From contig NZ_JAQOTJ010000007.1 in the NCBI RefSeq assembly GCF_028401955.1, positions 162,850-226,849 of the forward strand: a DNA stretch of 64,000 bases. The letters are read 5' to 3'. Under the pieces are notes generated by a model. That model was not told the origin of the DNA. It saw nothing but the letters and a program-made list of their open reading frames with translations, and made no database searches. How positions within the stretch are numbered: the first letter of the stretch is position 1; each line of letters opens with the position of its first letter. Both the position numbers and the translations under genes were made by a program. The stretch comes from Bacillus sp. BP-3. GTDB taxonomy: Bacteria; Bacillota; Bacilli; Bacillales; Bacillaceae_G. Shown here piece after piece: positions 38,166-46,860 of this stretch.

Positions 38166-38606
38166 ATGTACTTTGTAGATCGGAAAAAAATTGAACAAAT
38201 GTTACAGTGTTTAGAAAAAGTTGTTGCAGCATTTCAAACGAAGCAAGAATATGAGGGAGCACTTGATGAATATGCGTTAGAGCGTATGGCACATCTCATG
38301 ATCGATTGTATTTTAGATGTAGGCAATGCCATGATTGATGGATTTATTATGCGCGACCCAGGTAGCTATGAAGACATTATTGATATTTTAATGGATGAAA
38401 AAGTTGTTACAAATGAAGAAGGAGAACGCTTAAAAGAAGTTGTTCGTCTTCGGAGAATGATTGTACAAGAGTATGTAAATATGAACCACACAGATGTGTA
38501 TAATACAGTACAAAAGCATATTGATATGCTAAAACAATATCCTGCTAATATTCGTCGTTATTTGGAACAAGAACTTGGTCCGGTATCTGCGTTTGCAGGA
38601 GATTAG
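38166..38606 (+). CDS. yutE: YutE, DUF86/HepT-like protein
   Basis: 146 residues, all-helical. DUF86 family: DEYALERMAHLMIDCILDVG and LKEVVRLRRMIVQEYVNMN, where the toxin-type RX4-6HXY motif of HepT is not intact (no His before Tyr). No nucleotidyltransferase partner is adjacent, so a toxin-antitoxin role is unlikely; in Bacillus this gene is a stable part of the yut region. TAGGTGA precedes the ATG at 38166. Confidence 0.85.
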   Translation: MYFVDRKKIEQMLQCLEKVVAAFQTKQEYEGALDEYALERMAHLMIDCILDVGNAMIDGFIMRDPGSYEDIIDILMDEKVVTNEEGERLKEVVRLRRMIVQEYVNMNHTDVYNTVQKHIDMLKQYPANIRRYLEQELGPVSAFAGD

Positions 38607-38678
38607 ATTATTTTTGTTCTAATGGACCATGATGAACATGGTCCATTAGAACTGTAGGAAAGGAAAGTAGGTTGAGAA

Positions 38679-39314
38679 ATGGGGGAAGCGACACGGTCCA
38701 CAAAAGAGGAAATTCTTCAACTTTTAAAAGTAAGAGGAGAACAAACTGTTGCGACATTAGCAGAAGTGCTGCAAATTACAGAGATGGCTGTGCGCCGTCA
38801 TTTAAATAATCTCGAAAAGGATGAGCTTATTGAGGTGAATATGGTGCGGCAGCATGTCGGAAGACCGATGTATGTGTATTGCTTAAGCGCAAAAGGAGAA
38901 GACATGTTTCCGAAGCAATATAAGAAATTTGCAGTTGAGATGTTAGAAGATTTGCAACATATTGGTGATGCGAAGCTCGTTGAGAAGATTTTGCGGGCAA
39001 GAACGAATCGTATGGAACAACAATTAGCCAAACGTGTGAATCGAAAGGAAACAACATTAGAGCGCTTACAAGAAATTGCGGTGATGCAAGAAAAAAACGG
39101 ATATATGGTGCATGTAGAACAAGAAACTGAAAGTTCTTTCATCCTACAAAAGCAAAATTGCCCGTTAATGGAGGTAGCAGCAAAGTTTCCGCAAATTTGT
39201 CATGATGAAAAAAGTATGTATAATAAACTATTGCCAAATGCTGATGTGAAAGTGTTATCAAGTATGTGTGATGGAGACTGTTTCTGTTCATATCAAATAA
39301 AAGAGAAAAAATGA
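38679..39314 (+). CDS. SufR-like Fe-S-sensing transcriptional regulator
   Basis: 211 residues. A DeoR/ArsR-type winged helix at about residues 8-70 (QTVATLAEVLQITEMAVRRH), then a helical region and a C-terminal cysteine cluster: Cys161, Cys174 (CX12C), Cys197, Cys201 and Cys203. The CX12C spacing and HTH layout resemble SufR, a repressor that loses DNA binding when its cluster is absent. Ends of the protein are thus likely to bind iron-sulfur. A terminator-like AAAAGCGTTTTT follows. Target genes are unknown; the suf promoter in this window is a candidate. Confidence 0.7.
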   Translation: MGEATRSTKEEILQLLKVRGEQTVATLAEVLQITEMAVRRHLNNLEKDELIEVNMVRQHVGRPMYVYCLSAKGEDMFPKQYKKFAVEMLEDLQHIGDAKLVEKILRARTNRMEQQLAKRVNRKETTLERLQEIAVMQEKNGYMVHVEQETESSFILQKQNCPLMEVAAKFPQICHDEKSMYNKLLPNADVKVLSSMCDGDCFCSYQIKEKK

Positions 39315-39406
39315 ACATTACGAGACGCTTTTGGAAAAAGCGTTTTTTTCTTTTGGAAAAAAGGATACGATAAGAAAAGAGTAAGTATCAAAAAGGAGTG
39401 ACACGT

Positions 39407-40171
39407 GTGTATAAAGGCTATTTAATTGATTTAGACGGAACAATGTACCGAGGCGAAGAACGCATTGAAGAGGCGAGTGATTTTATAAAAGCGTTACAAG
39501 AGCGGAACTTACCTTATTTATTTGTGACGAACAACTCGACACGTAAACCAGAGCAAGTTGCAGACAAGCTGTTGCAGTTTGATATTCCAGCTACACCAGA
39601 GCAAGTATTTACAACAAGCATGGCAACAGCGAATTTTATATATGAAAGAAAACAAAATGCTTCTGTCTATATGATTGGAGAAGAAGGTTTGCGTGATGCA
39701 CTTGTGGAAAAAGGATTCACACTTGTAGATAGTAATCCGGATTTTGTCGTTGTGGGGTTAGATCGAGAAGTGACGTATGAAAAACTAGCAAAAGCGTGCT
39801 TAGCTGTTCGAAACGGGGCGACATTCATTTCAACAAACGGTGATATTGCCATTCCGACAGAACGTGGCTTATTACCAGGGAACGGTTCCTTAACATCCGT
39901 TGTAGCAGTATCCACAACAGTAAATCCAACTTTCATTGGTAAACCAGAATCCGTTATTATGGAGCAAGCATTAAAAGTACTCGGAACAACGAAAGAAGAA
40001 ACATTAATGGTTGGGGATAACTACGACACTGATATTTTAGCAGGCATGAATGCGGGCATGGATACACTACTTGTCCACACAGGAGTCACATCTGTGGAGA
40101 AGTTAACAGAATATGACGTGCAACCGACGCATGTTGTCCACAGTTTGACGGAGTGGATTGAGAAGATGTAA
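39407..40171 (+). CDS. yutF: YutF, NagD-like HAD hydrolase
   Basis: 254 residues. HAD motifs: DLDGTMYRG at the start, VTNNSTRKP (motif II), GKPE with Lys, and MVGDNYDTDILAG (motif IV). Type IIA HAD phosphatase, TIGR01457-like; B. subtilis YutF acts on small phosphate esters in vitro to my knowledge. The GTG at 39407 is nine bases after AAGGAG; the GTG at 39398 overlaps that site. Confidence 0.9.
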   Translation: MYKGYLIDLDGTMYRGEERIEEASDFIKALQERNLPYLFVTNNSTRKPEQVADKLLQFDIPATPEQVFTTSMATANFIYERKQNASVYMIGEEGLRDALVEKGFTLVDSNPDFVVVGLDREVTYEKLAKACLAVRNGATFISTNGDIAIPTERGLLPGNGSLTSVVAVSTTVNPTFIGKPESVIMEQALKVLGTTKEETLMVGDNYDTDILAGMNAGMDTLLVHTGVTSVEKLTEYDVQPTHVVHSLTEWIEKM

Positions 40172-40177
40172 GAAGAG

Positions 40178-40208
40178 ATAGGCAATCATTTACGATTGCC
40201 TATTTTTT
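40178..40208 (+). terminator. Terminator of yutF
   Basis: ATAGGCAATC, ATTTAC loop, GATTGCCTAT and T run. The T run continues into the TTTAT target repeat of a bcr1 copy. Confidence 0.88.
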
Positions 40209-40361
40209 ATTTCGCTATTCGCGGGCAGTAGGTCCCGACCCCAAAATTGAGAGAGAATCGAGGAAGAAAGGTGGGGAATAACTGCCCATAAAAGCCCGAT
40301 TGGTTCAACTAACCATCAGTGGGGAATGAAAACCGTCCCACTGATGGAAGTTTCACTTTAT
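40206..40361 (-). repeat. bcr1 element, copy 4 (full length)
   Basis: 156 bp in reverse orientation, with TTTAT at both ends (40206-40210 and 40357-40361). This is the length and target repeat known for bcr1. CCATCAGTGGG and CCCACTGATGG form the terminal hairpin, and the CGCTATTCGCGGGCAGTA end matches the other copies. Confidence 0.92.
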
Positions 40362-40473
40362 TATAAAAAATTCGTTCTGGTGATAGATGGGGGCGAATTG
40401 TGTGAGATTTTATTTCTTTCTTGCTGAACAGACAAATAGTATAATATGGAAAATGTGATGAGGGGGCGTATTT

Positions 40474-40536
40474 ATGAAGTGCAGAAAAACGATGAGGGTA
40501 CAAATTCAAGGGGATAACGTATCATTTACCCTATAA
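40474..40536 (+). CDS. Short ORF before the truncated MFS gene
   Basis: 20 codons, MKCRKTMRVQIQGDNVSFTL, with a good GAGGGGG ribosome site and a TATAAT upstream. No family recognised. It may be the surviving start region of a gene whose middle was deleted. Confidence 0.3.
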   Translation: MKCRKTMRVQIQGDNVSFTL

Positions 40537-40574
40537 ACTGCGTGGTTCCCCTTTAATATGGGGGTATCATCCTG

Positions 40575-41024
40575 ATGGAAAAAGATTTACCTAATTATAT
40601 GTTTACTGATGTGAAGAAGGCTTTTCTATGGCTTGGCTCATCTTTCATTCTTGCAAGCTTTTTTATCATTTCATTATTTGCTGATCAAACACCATGGTTA
40701 GTTTCTGCTATGCTGATCGTAATGTTTGGAGGACTCTCCTTCGTTAAAACAGTAATTTCTACGAGTGTTGCGGCTGCTCTAGGGTCAAAGGAAGTCGGTG
40801 CAGGTATGGGATTTCTCAGCTTCGCATGCTTCTTAGCAGAAGGGATAGGGATAGCGATTGTTGGCGGGTTATTAACAAAACATATGCTAGAATATCCTTT
40901 ACTTTCTACTATACAAAATGCGAAAGCGTACTTGTATAGTAATTTACTACTCGTTTTTATTGTTGCCGTATTAATTGGTGCAACCATCTATACGGTAGCT
41001 TATAGTAGAAGAAATGAATTGTAA
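40575..41024 (+). pseudogene. Truncated MFS drug-efflux gene, C-terminal part
   Basis: 149 residues with four membrane segments. GGLSFVKTVISTSVAAAL and SKEVGAGMGFLSFACFLAEG, then GIAIVGGLL, match the last third of 14-helix DHA2 pumps of the Tet(L)/Tet(K) kind as I remember them. About 300 N-terminal residues are missing, so no transporter can be formed. The remnant lies between a bcr1 copy and an IS element. Confidence 0.75.
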
Positions 41025-41176
41025 TTGATGTTGAGAAGCCAAGCGAAACTGTTTGGCTTCTTTTCATTCACCAGAATGTTTCAAGAGTTTGTATGAGATG
41101 ACTACAAGACGATTATGCAAAATTGCATTTTTCATACAAAAATAATTAGATAAGATAGAAGTATGGGGGGATAGAA

Positions 41177-41710
41177 ATGAATCCAGTATTAATGGTCATT
41201 CTTATTTTCATGACATGTGGCTTCGCATGTCTATTATGGAAAATATATAAGGTAAAGCATATAAAGAAGCAGGTTGGAAAACGGGTTGCGATGTATCGAC
41301 GGACAAAACGGTGCTTGTTTATGCTATTTTGTCCCGTTTACTTCATTGCACAACTCATTTTAACGTATGTTAAATATACAAATGGCGAGATTGATAGTTT
41401 TGAAAGGTTTTTATTACAAGCGGGAGTTTATGCAGTAACAATTTGTTTCATGAGCCTTTTAACGATTCAATTGTTAAAGGACATCGAGGTTTATGAAGCA
41501 GGAGTTGTGGATGGAATAAATTATTATCCTTATGAAGAAGTAAAAGGTTATAAAACATTTGTACAGGGACAGTTTCCACAAGAGAATGTCTTTTTGGATC
41601 GCGGTATAGAAAAGTGGAATAATCATGTAAACTTATTAATTCGAAATGAAGATATAAAAGAGTTAGAAGAAGTTCTGCAAAGATATATTCCTAAAATTAT
41701 GGGGAGCTGA
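41177..41710 (+). CDS. Hypothetical membrane protein, 3' end replaced by an IS
   Basis: 177 residues with likely membrane segments at about 4-22, 46-66 and 80-102 and a soluble C-terminal part (YEAGVVDGINYYPYEEVKGY). GGGGG precedes the ATG. The last three bases TGA (41708-41710) are the first bases of the IS terminal repeat, so the present stop codon comes from the IS and the native C-terminus may be shorter or lost. Family unknown. Confidence 0.6.
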   Translation: MNPVLMVILIFMTCGFACLLWKIYKVKHIKKQVGKRVAMYRRTKRCLFMLFCPVYFIAQLILTYVKYTNGEIDSFERFLLQAGVYAVTICFMSLLTIQLLKDIEVYEAGVVDGINYYPYEEVKGYKTFVQGQFPQENVFLDRGIEKWNNHVNLLIRNEDIKELEEVLQRYIPKIMGS

Positions 41711-41760
41711 AAAATCCACCTTCACTGAAGTGACCCCATAAAGTTAGACAGGTTATTTCA

Positions 41761-42573
41761 TTAGGCGGCGTTTAAGGTCTGAACTCGGTATTGTACTGGG
41801 CTCAGGCCTTTTAATTTTGCCTTAATTCGTTTGTGATTGTAGTAATTTATATATTTCGCTAGTTCTTTCTTAAATTGTCCTACACTTTCAAATTCCTTCA
41901 AATACAGAAATTCACATTTCATAATACCAAAGAAATTTTCAATAACAGTGTTGTCGTAACAGTTGCCTTTACGCGACATACTTTGCGTAATGCCACGCTC
42001 TTTTAGGGCATATCTATATTGTTTCATTTGATAATGCCAGCCTTGATCTGAATGGATCAGAAGCTTGTCATCTTCTGAAAGTCGCTCGAACGATTGTTTT
42101 AACATATCTGATACAAGTGAATAGGTTGGCCTTGAACCGATTGTATATGTAATAATTTCACCGTTATACAAATCTAAAATTGGTGATAAGTATAGCTTTT
42201 CACCAAATAATTTAAACTCCGTAATATCCGTTACCCATTTTTCATTTGGTTTTTCTGCCTTGAAATTTCGATTTAAGATATTTGATGCAATCTTGCCGAC
42301 TGTACCTTTGTACGAACGATATTTCTTCATACGCACCAGACATTTCAGGCCCAATTCTTTCATAATCCGTTGCACTTTTTTATGGTTCACACGTTGACCT
42401 CGGTTTTCGAGTTCATCCCGAATACGGCGGTATCCATAACGCCCTTCATGTTCATCATAAATCAATTGAATTAAGGTTTTCAGCTCCGCATCTTTGTCTG
42501 GTTGCCCAGCGTTTTTCACCCAGTAATAGTACGTGCTACGTGGGATACCTGCGAGTTGTAGAAGCGCTTTCAC
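41761..42573 (-). CDS. IS3-family transposase OrfB (DDE domain)
   Basis: 270 residues from a GTG, but coding sense continues upstream without a good start, as usual for IS3 elements where OrfB is made as OrfAB by a -1 frameshift. HTH_21 segment near the start (KTLIQLIYDEHEGRYGYRRI) and the rve integrase core with the Asp in WVTDITEF, the Asp in LIHSDQGWHY and the Glu in DNTVIENFFG. Catalytic residues are intact, so the element could be active. Confidence 0.92.
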   Translation of the reverse strand: MKALLQLAGIPRSTYYYWVKNAGQPDKDAELKTLIQLIYDEHEGRYGYRRIRDELENRGQRVNHKKVQRIMKELGLKCLVRMKKYRSYKGTVGKIASNILNRNFKAEKPNEKWVTDITEFKLFGEKLYLSPILDLYNGEIITYTIGSRPTYSLVSDMLKQSFERLSEDDKLLIHSDQGWHYQMKQYRYALKERGITQSMSRKGNCYDNTVIENFFGIMKCEFLYLKEFESVGQFKKELAKYINYYNHKRIKAKLKGLSPVQYRVQTLNAA

Positions 42574-42599
42574 CGGGAATTCAGTCCTTAGCTCATAGA

Positions 42600-43121
42600 C
42601 TACTTGCGTTTTGTCTTGTTTGGTGATTCTTCCTTGTTTTGAACTAAGGCATTCAACTTTTTTAAATATGCATTCTCCATACGTAAACGCTCTAGTTCGG
42701 CTTGTAGCGCCTCAAAAGATCCTTCAGATGGTGCTGTTTTTTTCGTTTGTTTATTTGTTTCTTTTTTCATAGATAGACGCTCCTTTTCCTTTGGTTCTAG
42801 GGCGTCAATTCCACCAGATTCAAAATGTTTTTTCCAAGTTCGAATCATATTCGTTGTGGAAAGGTTGAAAATCGCAGTTGTTTCTCGGATCGACGTCCCA
42901 TGTTCGCTCATATAATTCAGTACGTCTAGTTTATACTGCTTAGAATACGTTGTATAGCTTTTTATAAAAGCTTTTACTCCATGATATTCATATCGTTTAA
43001 TCAAAAGTAGTAAATCACTTTTATCCATGCCAAGTGTATTGGCAATTGTCTTGCATGACTCGTTTCCATCTACATAACGCTGAACAGCGGCTAATTTTTC
43101 TGATTCAGAGAATTTCCGCAT
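42600..43121 (-). CDS. IS3-family transposase OrfA (HTH protein)
   Basis: 173 residues. Starts at the ATG with complement 43119-43121, preceded by GGAGGTG. Two helix-turn-helix repeats (ESCKTIANTLGMDKSDLLLL and TSIRETTAIFNLSTTNMIRT) and a C-terminal leucine zipper (FEALQAELERLRMENAYLKK). The ACAAAAC sequence near its end permits a P-site AAA to AAA slip into the OrfB frame. Confidence 0.9.
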   Translation of the reverse strand: MRKFSESEKLAAVQRYVDGNESCKTIANTLGMDKSDLLLLIKRYEYHGVKAFIKSYTTYSKQYKLDVLNYMSEHGTSIRETTAIFNLSTTNMIRTWKKHFESGGIDALEPKEKERLSMKKETNKQTKKTAPSEGSFEALQAELERLRMENAYLKKLNALVQNKEESPNKTKRK

Positions 43122-43192
43122 ATAAAAAGCACCTCCAATTGTTAGAGCGTGTCTAACAATTGGGGGGCACTTCACACAAGGTGGATTTTTCA

Positions 43193-43774
43193 CTAGAACA
43201 AACGATTCACAAGCTCTCTCACTTCTTTAAGGTATTGTTCTCTCGTCTCGTTATCCACAGAAGGAACGCTCGTATAAAAAGCATGCTCTACTGTCTCGAT
43301 ACCAGTAAAATCAAAGATACCTGCGCCTGTTGTTTTCTTGATTGCCTCAAACATGCCACTTGCAGCATAATTTTCTTTCGAGTTTCCCATTGTGGATAAT
43401 AATAAACCTTTTTTACCTGTTAATAATTTCTCAATGCCATTTGCACCGTATGCGTAAGCAAATCCGTGGCTGAATACACGATCTACATACCCTTTTAAGA
43501 TGGCAGGAAGACCTGTCCACCAGACTGGATAAATGAAGGTAATCACATCTGCCCATGTAATATGCTCTTGCTCAGCTTGAATATCAGCCGGTGTATTTCC
43601 TTGTGAAAATGAAATGAAATCATCGGTAGCTAATACAGGATTGAAGTTGGTCGCATATAGATCGCGAACGCGTACTTCGTGTCCTTTTTCTTGTAGTTGT
43701 CCTTGCATTGTTTCTAGAATTGCGTGGTTAAAGCTTTGTGGATTCGGATGTGCATAAACGATTAAATGTTTCAT
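43193..43774 (-). CDS. NAD(P)H oxidoreductase, flavodoxin-like fold
   Basis: 193 residues of the KefF/NQO1-like family: IVYAHPNPQSFNHAI at the start, YPVWWTGLPAILKGYVDRVF for FMN binding, STMGNSKENYA near residue 130. A soluble quinone or azo/nitro reductase is expected. GGGGGA precedes the ATG with complement 43772-43774. Its stop codon abuts the IS. A palindrome GTAACTATTGTAGTTAC lies about 65 bp upstream and may be its operator. Confidence 0.88.
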   Translation of the reverse strand: MKHLIVYAHPNPQSFNHAILETMQGQLQEKGHEVRVRDLYATNFNPVLATDDFISFSQGNTPADIQAEQEHITWADVITFIYPVWWTGLPAILKGYVDRVFSHGFAYAYGANGIEKLLTGKKGLLLSTMGNSKENYAASGMFEAIKKTTGAGIFDFTGIETVEHAFYTSVPSVDNETREQYLKEVRELVNRLF

Positions 43775-43838
43775 TACCAGTCCCCCTATATGTGGATATG
43801 TGAGTAGTATGTTCAAAATTAGGCAAAAACACCCCTAT

Positions 43839-43855
43839 GTAACTATTGTAGTTAC
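43839..43855. promoter_or_regulatory. Perfect palindrome, HxlR-type operator candidate
   Basis: GTAACTATTGTAGTTAC (7+3+7) between the divergent oxidoreductase and acetyltransferase genes. GTAACT/AGTTAC half-sites are typical of HxlR/DUF24 regulators of quinone- or aldehyde-responsive oxidoreductases. No such regulator gene is nearby. Confidence 0.55.
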
Positions 43856-43947
43856 TTGTTGAAGAGGAAGCAAAGAAGATGTTTTGCATAACAGGAATTC
43901 TTTTCGTGTGAGCGAATAAGTATAAGGAAAGCGAGGAGAACATACAG

Positions 43948-44418
43948 ATGAACATTCATAACCTTACAATCGAAGAAGCAGAAGAAATCAATACATGGCA
44001 ATATGAGGCCCCGTATGAACTGTATAGTTTTACTGGTGAAGGTGAAACGTTAAAAGAATTGCTTGATGGTACATATTACGGTGTTTGTGATGAACAGGAT
44101 GAACTCATCGGTTATTTTTGTTTTGGGGATAATGCACAGGTGCCGGGCGGAAGAGAAGCGAAGTTATACACAGGTGAGCACGCCATAGATATCGGACTTG
44201 GGATGAAACCAGTGTTAACAGGAAATGGGCTGGGGATATCTTTTTTACAAGCGGGATTGCAGTTTGCGAAGGATAAGTTTAGACCAGAGAACATTCGATT
44301 AAGTGTGGCTGCTTTTAATGAACGGGCCATTCATCTATACATGAAAGCAGGTTTCCAGAAGAAAGTTTCTTTTATGAGTAGAGGTAGAGAATTTCAGCTT
44401 ATGGAGTATGGGGGATAA
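43948..44418 (+). CDS. GNAT-family acetyltransferase
   Basis: 156 residues, RimI/RimL-like. The acetyl-CoA loop is in KPVLTGNGLGISFLQAGLQF near residue 92, and LSVAAFNERAIHLYMKAGF is the usual C-terminal signature. Substrate unknown. AGCGAGGAG precedes the ATG. The stop codon lies in the target repeat of a bcr1 copy. Confidence 0.88.
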   Translation: MNIHNLTIEEAEEINTWQYEAPYELYSFTGEGETLKELLDGTYYGVCDEQDELIGYFCFGDNAQVPGGREAKLYTGEHAIDIGLGMKPVLTGNGLGISFLQAGLQFAKDKFRPENIRLSVAAFNERAIHLYMKAGFQKKVSFMSRGREFQLMEYGG

Positions 44419-44516
44419 AGTGAAACTTTAATCAGTGGGAGGTTTTTCCCCCTAACTTTTTTACTTTTGCTAGATTTCGAGGTGGGGGTATTACTGCCCA
44501 CGAATAGCGGGATAAA
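44415..44516 (+). repeat. bcr1 element, copy 5 (internally shortened)
   Basis: 102 bp between ATAAA repeats (44415-44419 and 44512-44516). GTGAAACTTTAATCAGTGGG and CTGCCCACGAATAGCGGG are intact but the middle is shortened and altered. Confidence 0.85.
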
Positions 44517-44560
44517 TAAGAAAACCAGCTCTTTTTATATGGAAGCTGGTTTTCTTGTTT
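44517..44560. terminator. Bidirectional terminator between the bcr1 copy and yutG
   Basis: AAGAAAACCAGCT pairs with AGCTGGTTTTCTT across a thirteen-base loop, then TGTTTTG; serves yutG on the minus strand and the acetyltransferase on the plus strand. Confidence 0.75.
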
Positions 44561-44564
44561 TGCC

Positions 44565-45056
44565 TTATTCAGTATGTGCAGCTCTATGCGCCAAGCGACT
44601 TGATGCAGCAGCAGCAATCGCTCCAACGATATCATCGAGGAATGTATGAACTTTACCTGTAGATTTATCGTTTAAATATTTTAAAATACCTGGTTTCAAT
44701 TTATCGATATAGCCAAAGTTTGTGAAACCGATTGAGCCGTATACGTTGACGATAGATAAGGCGACAACTTCGTCTACTCCGTATAATCCTTCATCGCGGT
44801 GGATGATGTCCTGAAGAGGTGCACTTAGCAAACCTTTTTCCGCAAGAACATCTAATTCAATTCCTGTAATGAGGGCATTTTGTACTTCACGTTTGGATAA
44901 GACGCGTTCTACATTATAACGGCATTCTTCCATTGCTAAATTTGGATGATAATTTTTTTGAAGAAAATGAACGAGTTCTGCAATATCGTCAATTTTTACA
45001 CCGCGTTCTTGTAGTAATTGTAATGCTCTTTCTTGTAGTTCATTTCGTTGTGTCAT
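44565..45056 (-). CDS. yutG: YutG, PgpA-like phosphatidylglycerophosphatase family protein
   Basis: 163 residues. PgpA-family residues are seen in DEGLYGVDEVVALSIVNVYG and TFLDDIVGAIAAA (the DDxxGA end). Unlike classic PgpA it has few long hydrophobic helices, as B. subtilis YutG. The role may be lipid phosphate metabolism. The ATG with complement at 45054-45056 follows AAGGTGATA. Confidence 0.85.
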   Translation of the reverse strand: MTQRNELQERALQLLQERGVKIDDIAELVHFLQKNYHPNLAMEECRYNVERVLSKREVQNALITGIELDVLAEKGLLSAPLQDIIHRDEGLYGVDEVVALSIVNVYGSIGFTNFGYIDKLKPGILKYLNDKSTGKVHTFLDDIVGAIAAAASSRLAHRAAHTE

Positions 45057-45170
45057 GTTTATCACCTTTTTTTCTTTTTAATATTGTATACGTATAGAAT
45101 TATGATGTGCATAGGCATGAAAGTTAATTAACAGCTCATATATATATAGAAAAAAATATAGGTGGCGAGT

Positions 45171-46175
45171 ATGATGATTCAACATATTTATGAGAACTAT
45201 CATATACACGTCAAAGAATTTACAACTCTTGGTCCTTATAACAGCTTTTGGGTTCGTAATAAAATTTATGTGCTTCTTCCTACGGATCATTTGCAAGAAG
45301 AAGAGCTTGTTGAAATGAAGAAATTAAGTGATTATATGAATCAGCAAGGTGATATTACCGTTGCGACGTTTGTGCCAAACGTACAAGGTTATTACGTTAG
45401 CGAGATAGAAGAAAAAAATTATTGTTTGTTAAAGGGAATACGTACGTTAGAGCGTAATGTCACTTCATTAGGAAGTGAGCTATCAGTATTTCATAAGCGC
45501 GGTGCATTCTTTTCTGAAGAAATTGAACATCTCAGCCGAATTGGTGAATGGAAGTCGCTTTGGGAAAAACGATTAGATCAGCTCGAACGTTTTTGGCAAT
45601 CCAAAATGGTGAGTCACCCTACTGATATGTTTGAACAATTATTTATTGAATCATTTCCATACTACTTAGGTCTTGCCGAAAATGCGATTCAATATGTAGT
45701 AGATACAGAAATTGATGATACTCCTCAAGTTGCTGATGCTGCAACCATTTGTCAGGAACGATTTACACCCTTGCTTTGGCGTCAGACAAAGCGATTAAAG
45801 CTGCCAGTTGATTGGGTATATGACCATCCAAGTCGTGACTTAGCCGAATGGGTACGTCATACTTCTTTTGAAAAAAGAGAGAACTGGGAAGAAACGATTG
45901 CGCAGTTTATAAGCGACTACGAACGGAACTATCCATTATCTTCGTTTGGATGGCGGTTACTATTTGCCCGTCTTCTTTTTCCGCTTCATTATTTTGAAAC
46001 AGTTGAAGGATATTATTTAGCGGGAAGTGAGGCGCAAAAATCTGTATACCAAGATAAGTTAGACACCATTTTGCAGCGCGTAGATCATTCGGAACAGTTT
46101 CTTCAGCAGTTTTATGATCTTATTCGTTTACCCATTGATAAGTTAGGAATTCGTAAGCTTGATTGGCTTACATAG
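45171..46175 (+). CDS. yutH: YutH, spore coat-associated protein
   Basis: 334 residues. It shows a degenerate CotS/aminoglycoside-kinase fold (late segments HPSRDLAEWVRHT and SFGWRLLFARLLFPLHYFET) without kinase catalytic motifs. YutH is a mother-cell coat protein in B. subtilis. AGGTGG precedes an ATG at 45171; the GTG at 45162 overlaps the ribosome site. Confidence 0.85.
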   Translation: MMIQHIYENYHIHVKEFTTLGPYNSFWVRNKIYVLLPTDHLQEEELVEMKKLSDYMNQQGDITVATFVPNVQGYYVSEIEEKNYCLLKGIRTLERNVTSLGSELSVFHKRGAFFSEEIEHLSRIGEWKSLWEKRLDQLERFWQSKMVSHPTDMFEQLFIESFPYYLGLAENAIQYVVDTEIDDTPQVADAATICQERFTPLLWRQTKRLKLPVDWVYDHPSRDLAEWVRHTSFEKRENWEETIAQFISDYERNYPLSSFGWRLLFARLLFPLHYFETVEGYYLAGSEAQKSVYQDKLDTILQRVDHSEQFLQQFYDLIRLPIDKLGIRKLDWLT

Positions 46176-46209
46176 TATGTAATTTAGAAAAAAGAGACCG
46201 TGGTGGGTC

Positions 46210-46462
46210 TCTTCTTCTAGATTATCTAGCTTCAGCAGCTAGAACAGTCGGTGGCTTCGCATCTTCCGCCGAGGCAAAAAGCGCCTCTATGTCAGAAGCT
46301 CCATCCCCCTCTTGTTCTGAGCGAGCCGCTTCCGCTTTTACATTATCCAGCTCCGCCTCCCAGCCCTTCGCGTCTAAGAACCTTCCGCACGAGAAAGTAA
46401 AAACACTTTCTGTGCGAAAGAACCTTAGCCGTCAGGGCTAAACGGTCGGCTTCGCTTTTAAA
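46210..46462 (+). repeat. Composite interspersed repeat, modules 1 and 2 in tandem
   Basis: Module 1 (46210-46345) equals the complement of 2958-3079; module 2 (46346-46462) equals 16395-16518. The unit fills the whole space between yutH and yutI and ends at the yutI stop. Short hairpins (GAGGCAAAAAGCGCCTC, and GTAAAAACACTTTC) are included. Confidence 0.8.
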
Positions 46463-46463
46463 T

Positions 46464-46700
46464 TTAAAATACTTGTTCTACTTCAATTACTCCAGGTACT
46501 TCTTCTAAAAGCGCACGCTCGATACCAGCTTTTAATGTGATTGTAGAACTTGGGCAGCTGCCGCAAGCACCTAGAAGGCGTAATTTAACGATACCGTCTT
46601 CGATATCTACTAATTCTACGTCACCGCCATCGCGAAGTAAGAATGGACGTAATTTATCTAATACTTCTACTACTTGTTCGTGTAAGTTTTCGTTTTCCAT
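46464..46700 (-). CDS. yutI: YutI, NifU C-terminal-domain Fe-S carrier
   Basis: 78 residues, a stand-alone Nfu domain. [17 protein letters not shown] and the cluster motif CGSCPSS (CXXC) are canonical. It carries [4Fe-4S] clusters from the Suf scaffold to client proteins such as LipA. AAAGGAG precedes the ATG. Confidence 0.94.
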   Translation of the reverse strand: MENENLHEQVVEVLDKLRPFLLRDGGDVELVDIEDGIVKLRLLGACGSCPSSTITLKAGIERALLEEVPGVIEVEQVF

Positions 46701-46860
46701 TTTTATCGACTCCTTTCATCAGTTTTATTATAATCAAGATACAGGGGAAAATCTATTTTTTATGTCTTTCTTACGTTGTCAAAATAGTTTATGGAAGTTT
46801 CCTTCTTATATGTGACAATGAGGTACAGAAAAAAATATATGTGCAAATGGGGGAGCGAAT

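Larger units (their letters stand above)
41708..43192 (-). mobile_element. IS3-family insertion sequence (IS150-like), 1485 bp
   Basis: Terminal inverted repeats start TGAAAAATCCACCTT at both ends (41708-41722 and complement of 43178-43192) and continue imperfectly to CCCC. Inside are overlapping orfA and orfB with a DDE transposase, both apparently intact. The three or four bases outside each end (AGC on the left, CTA on the right) do not match, so no target duplication is seen. Confidence 0.9.

Noticed and set aside
38166-38606. HepT-type toxin of a HepT/MNT toxin-antitoxin pair
   Set aside because: The RX4-6HXY motif is not intact, no minimal nucleotidyltransferase is adjacent, and the gene is a stable member of the yut region. 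The nucleotidyltransferase at 47529 is far away and of a different type.
46163-46441. 92-codon ORF after yutH
   Set aside because: It lies almost wholly in the composite interspersed repeat and has no ribosome site; the same peptide stretches recur from the other repeat copies.
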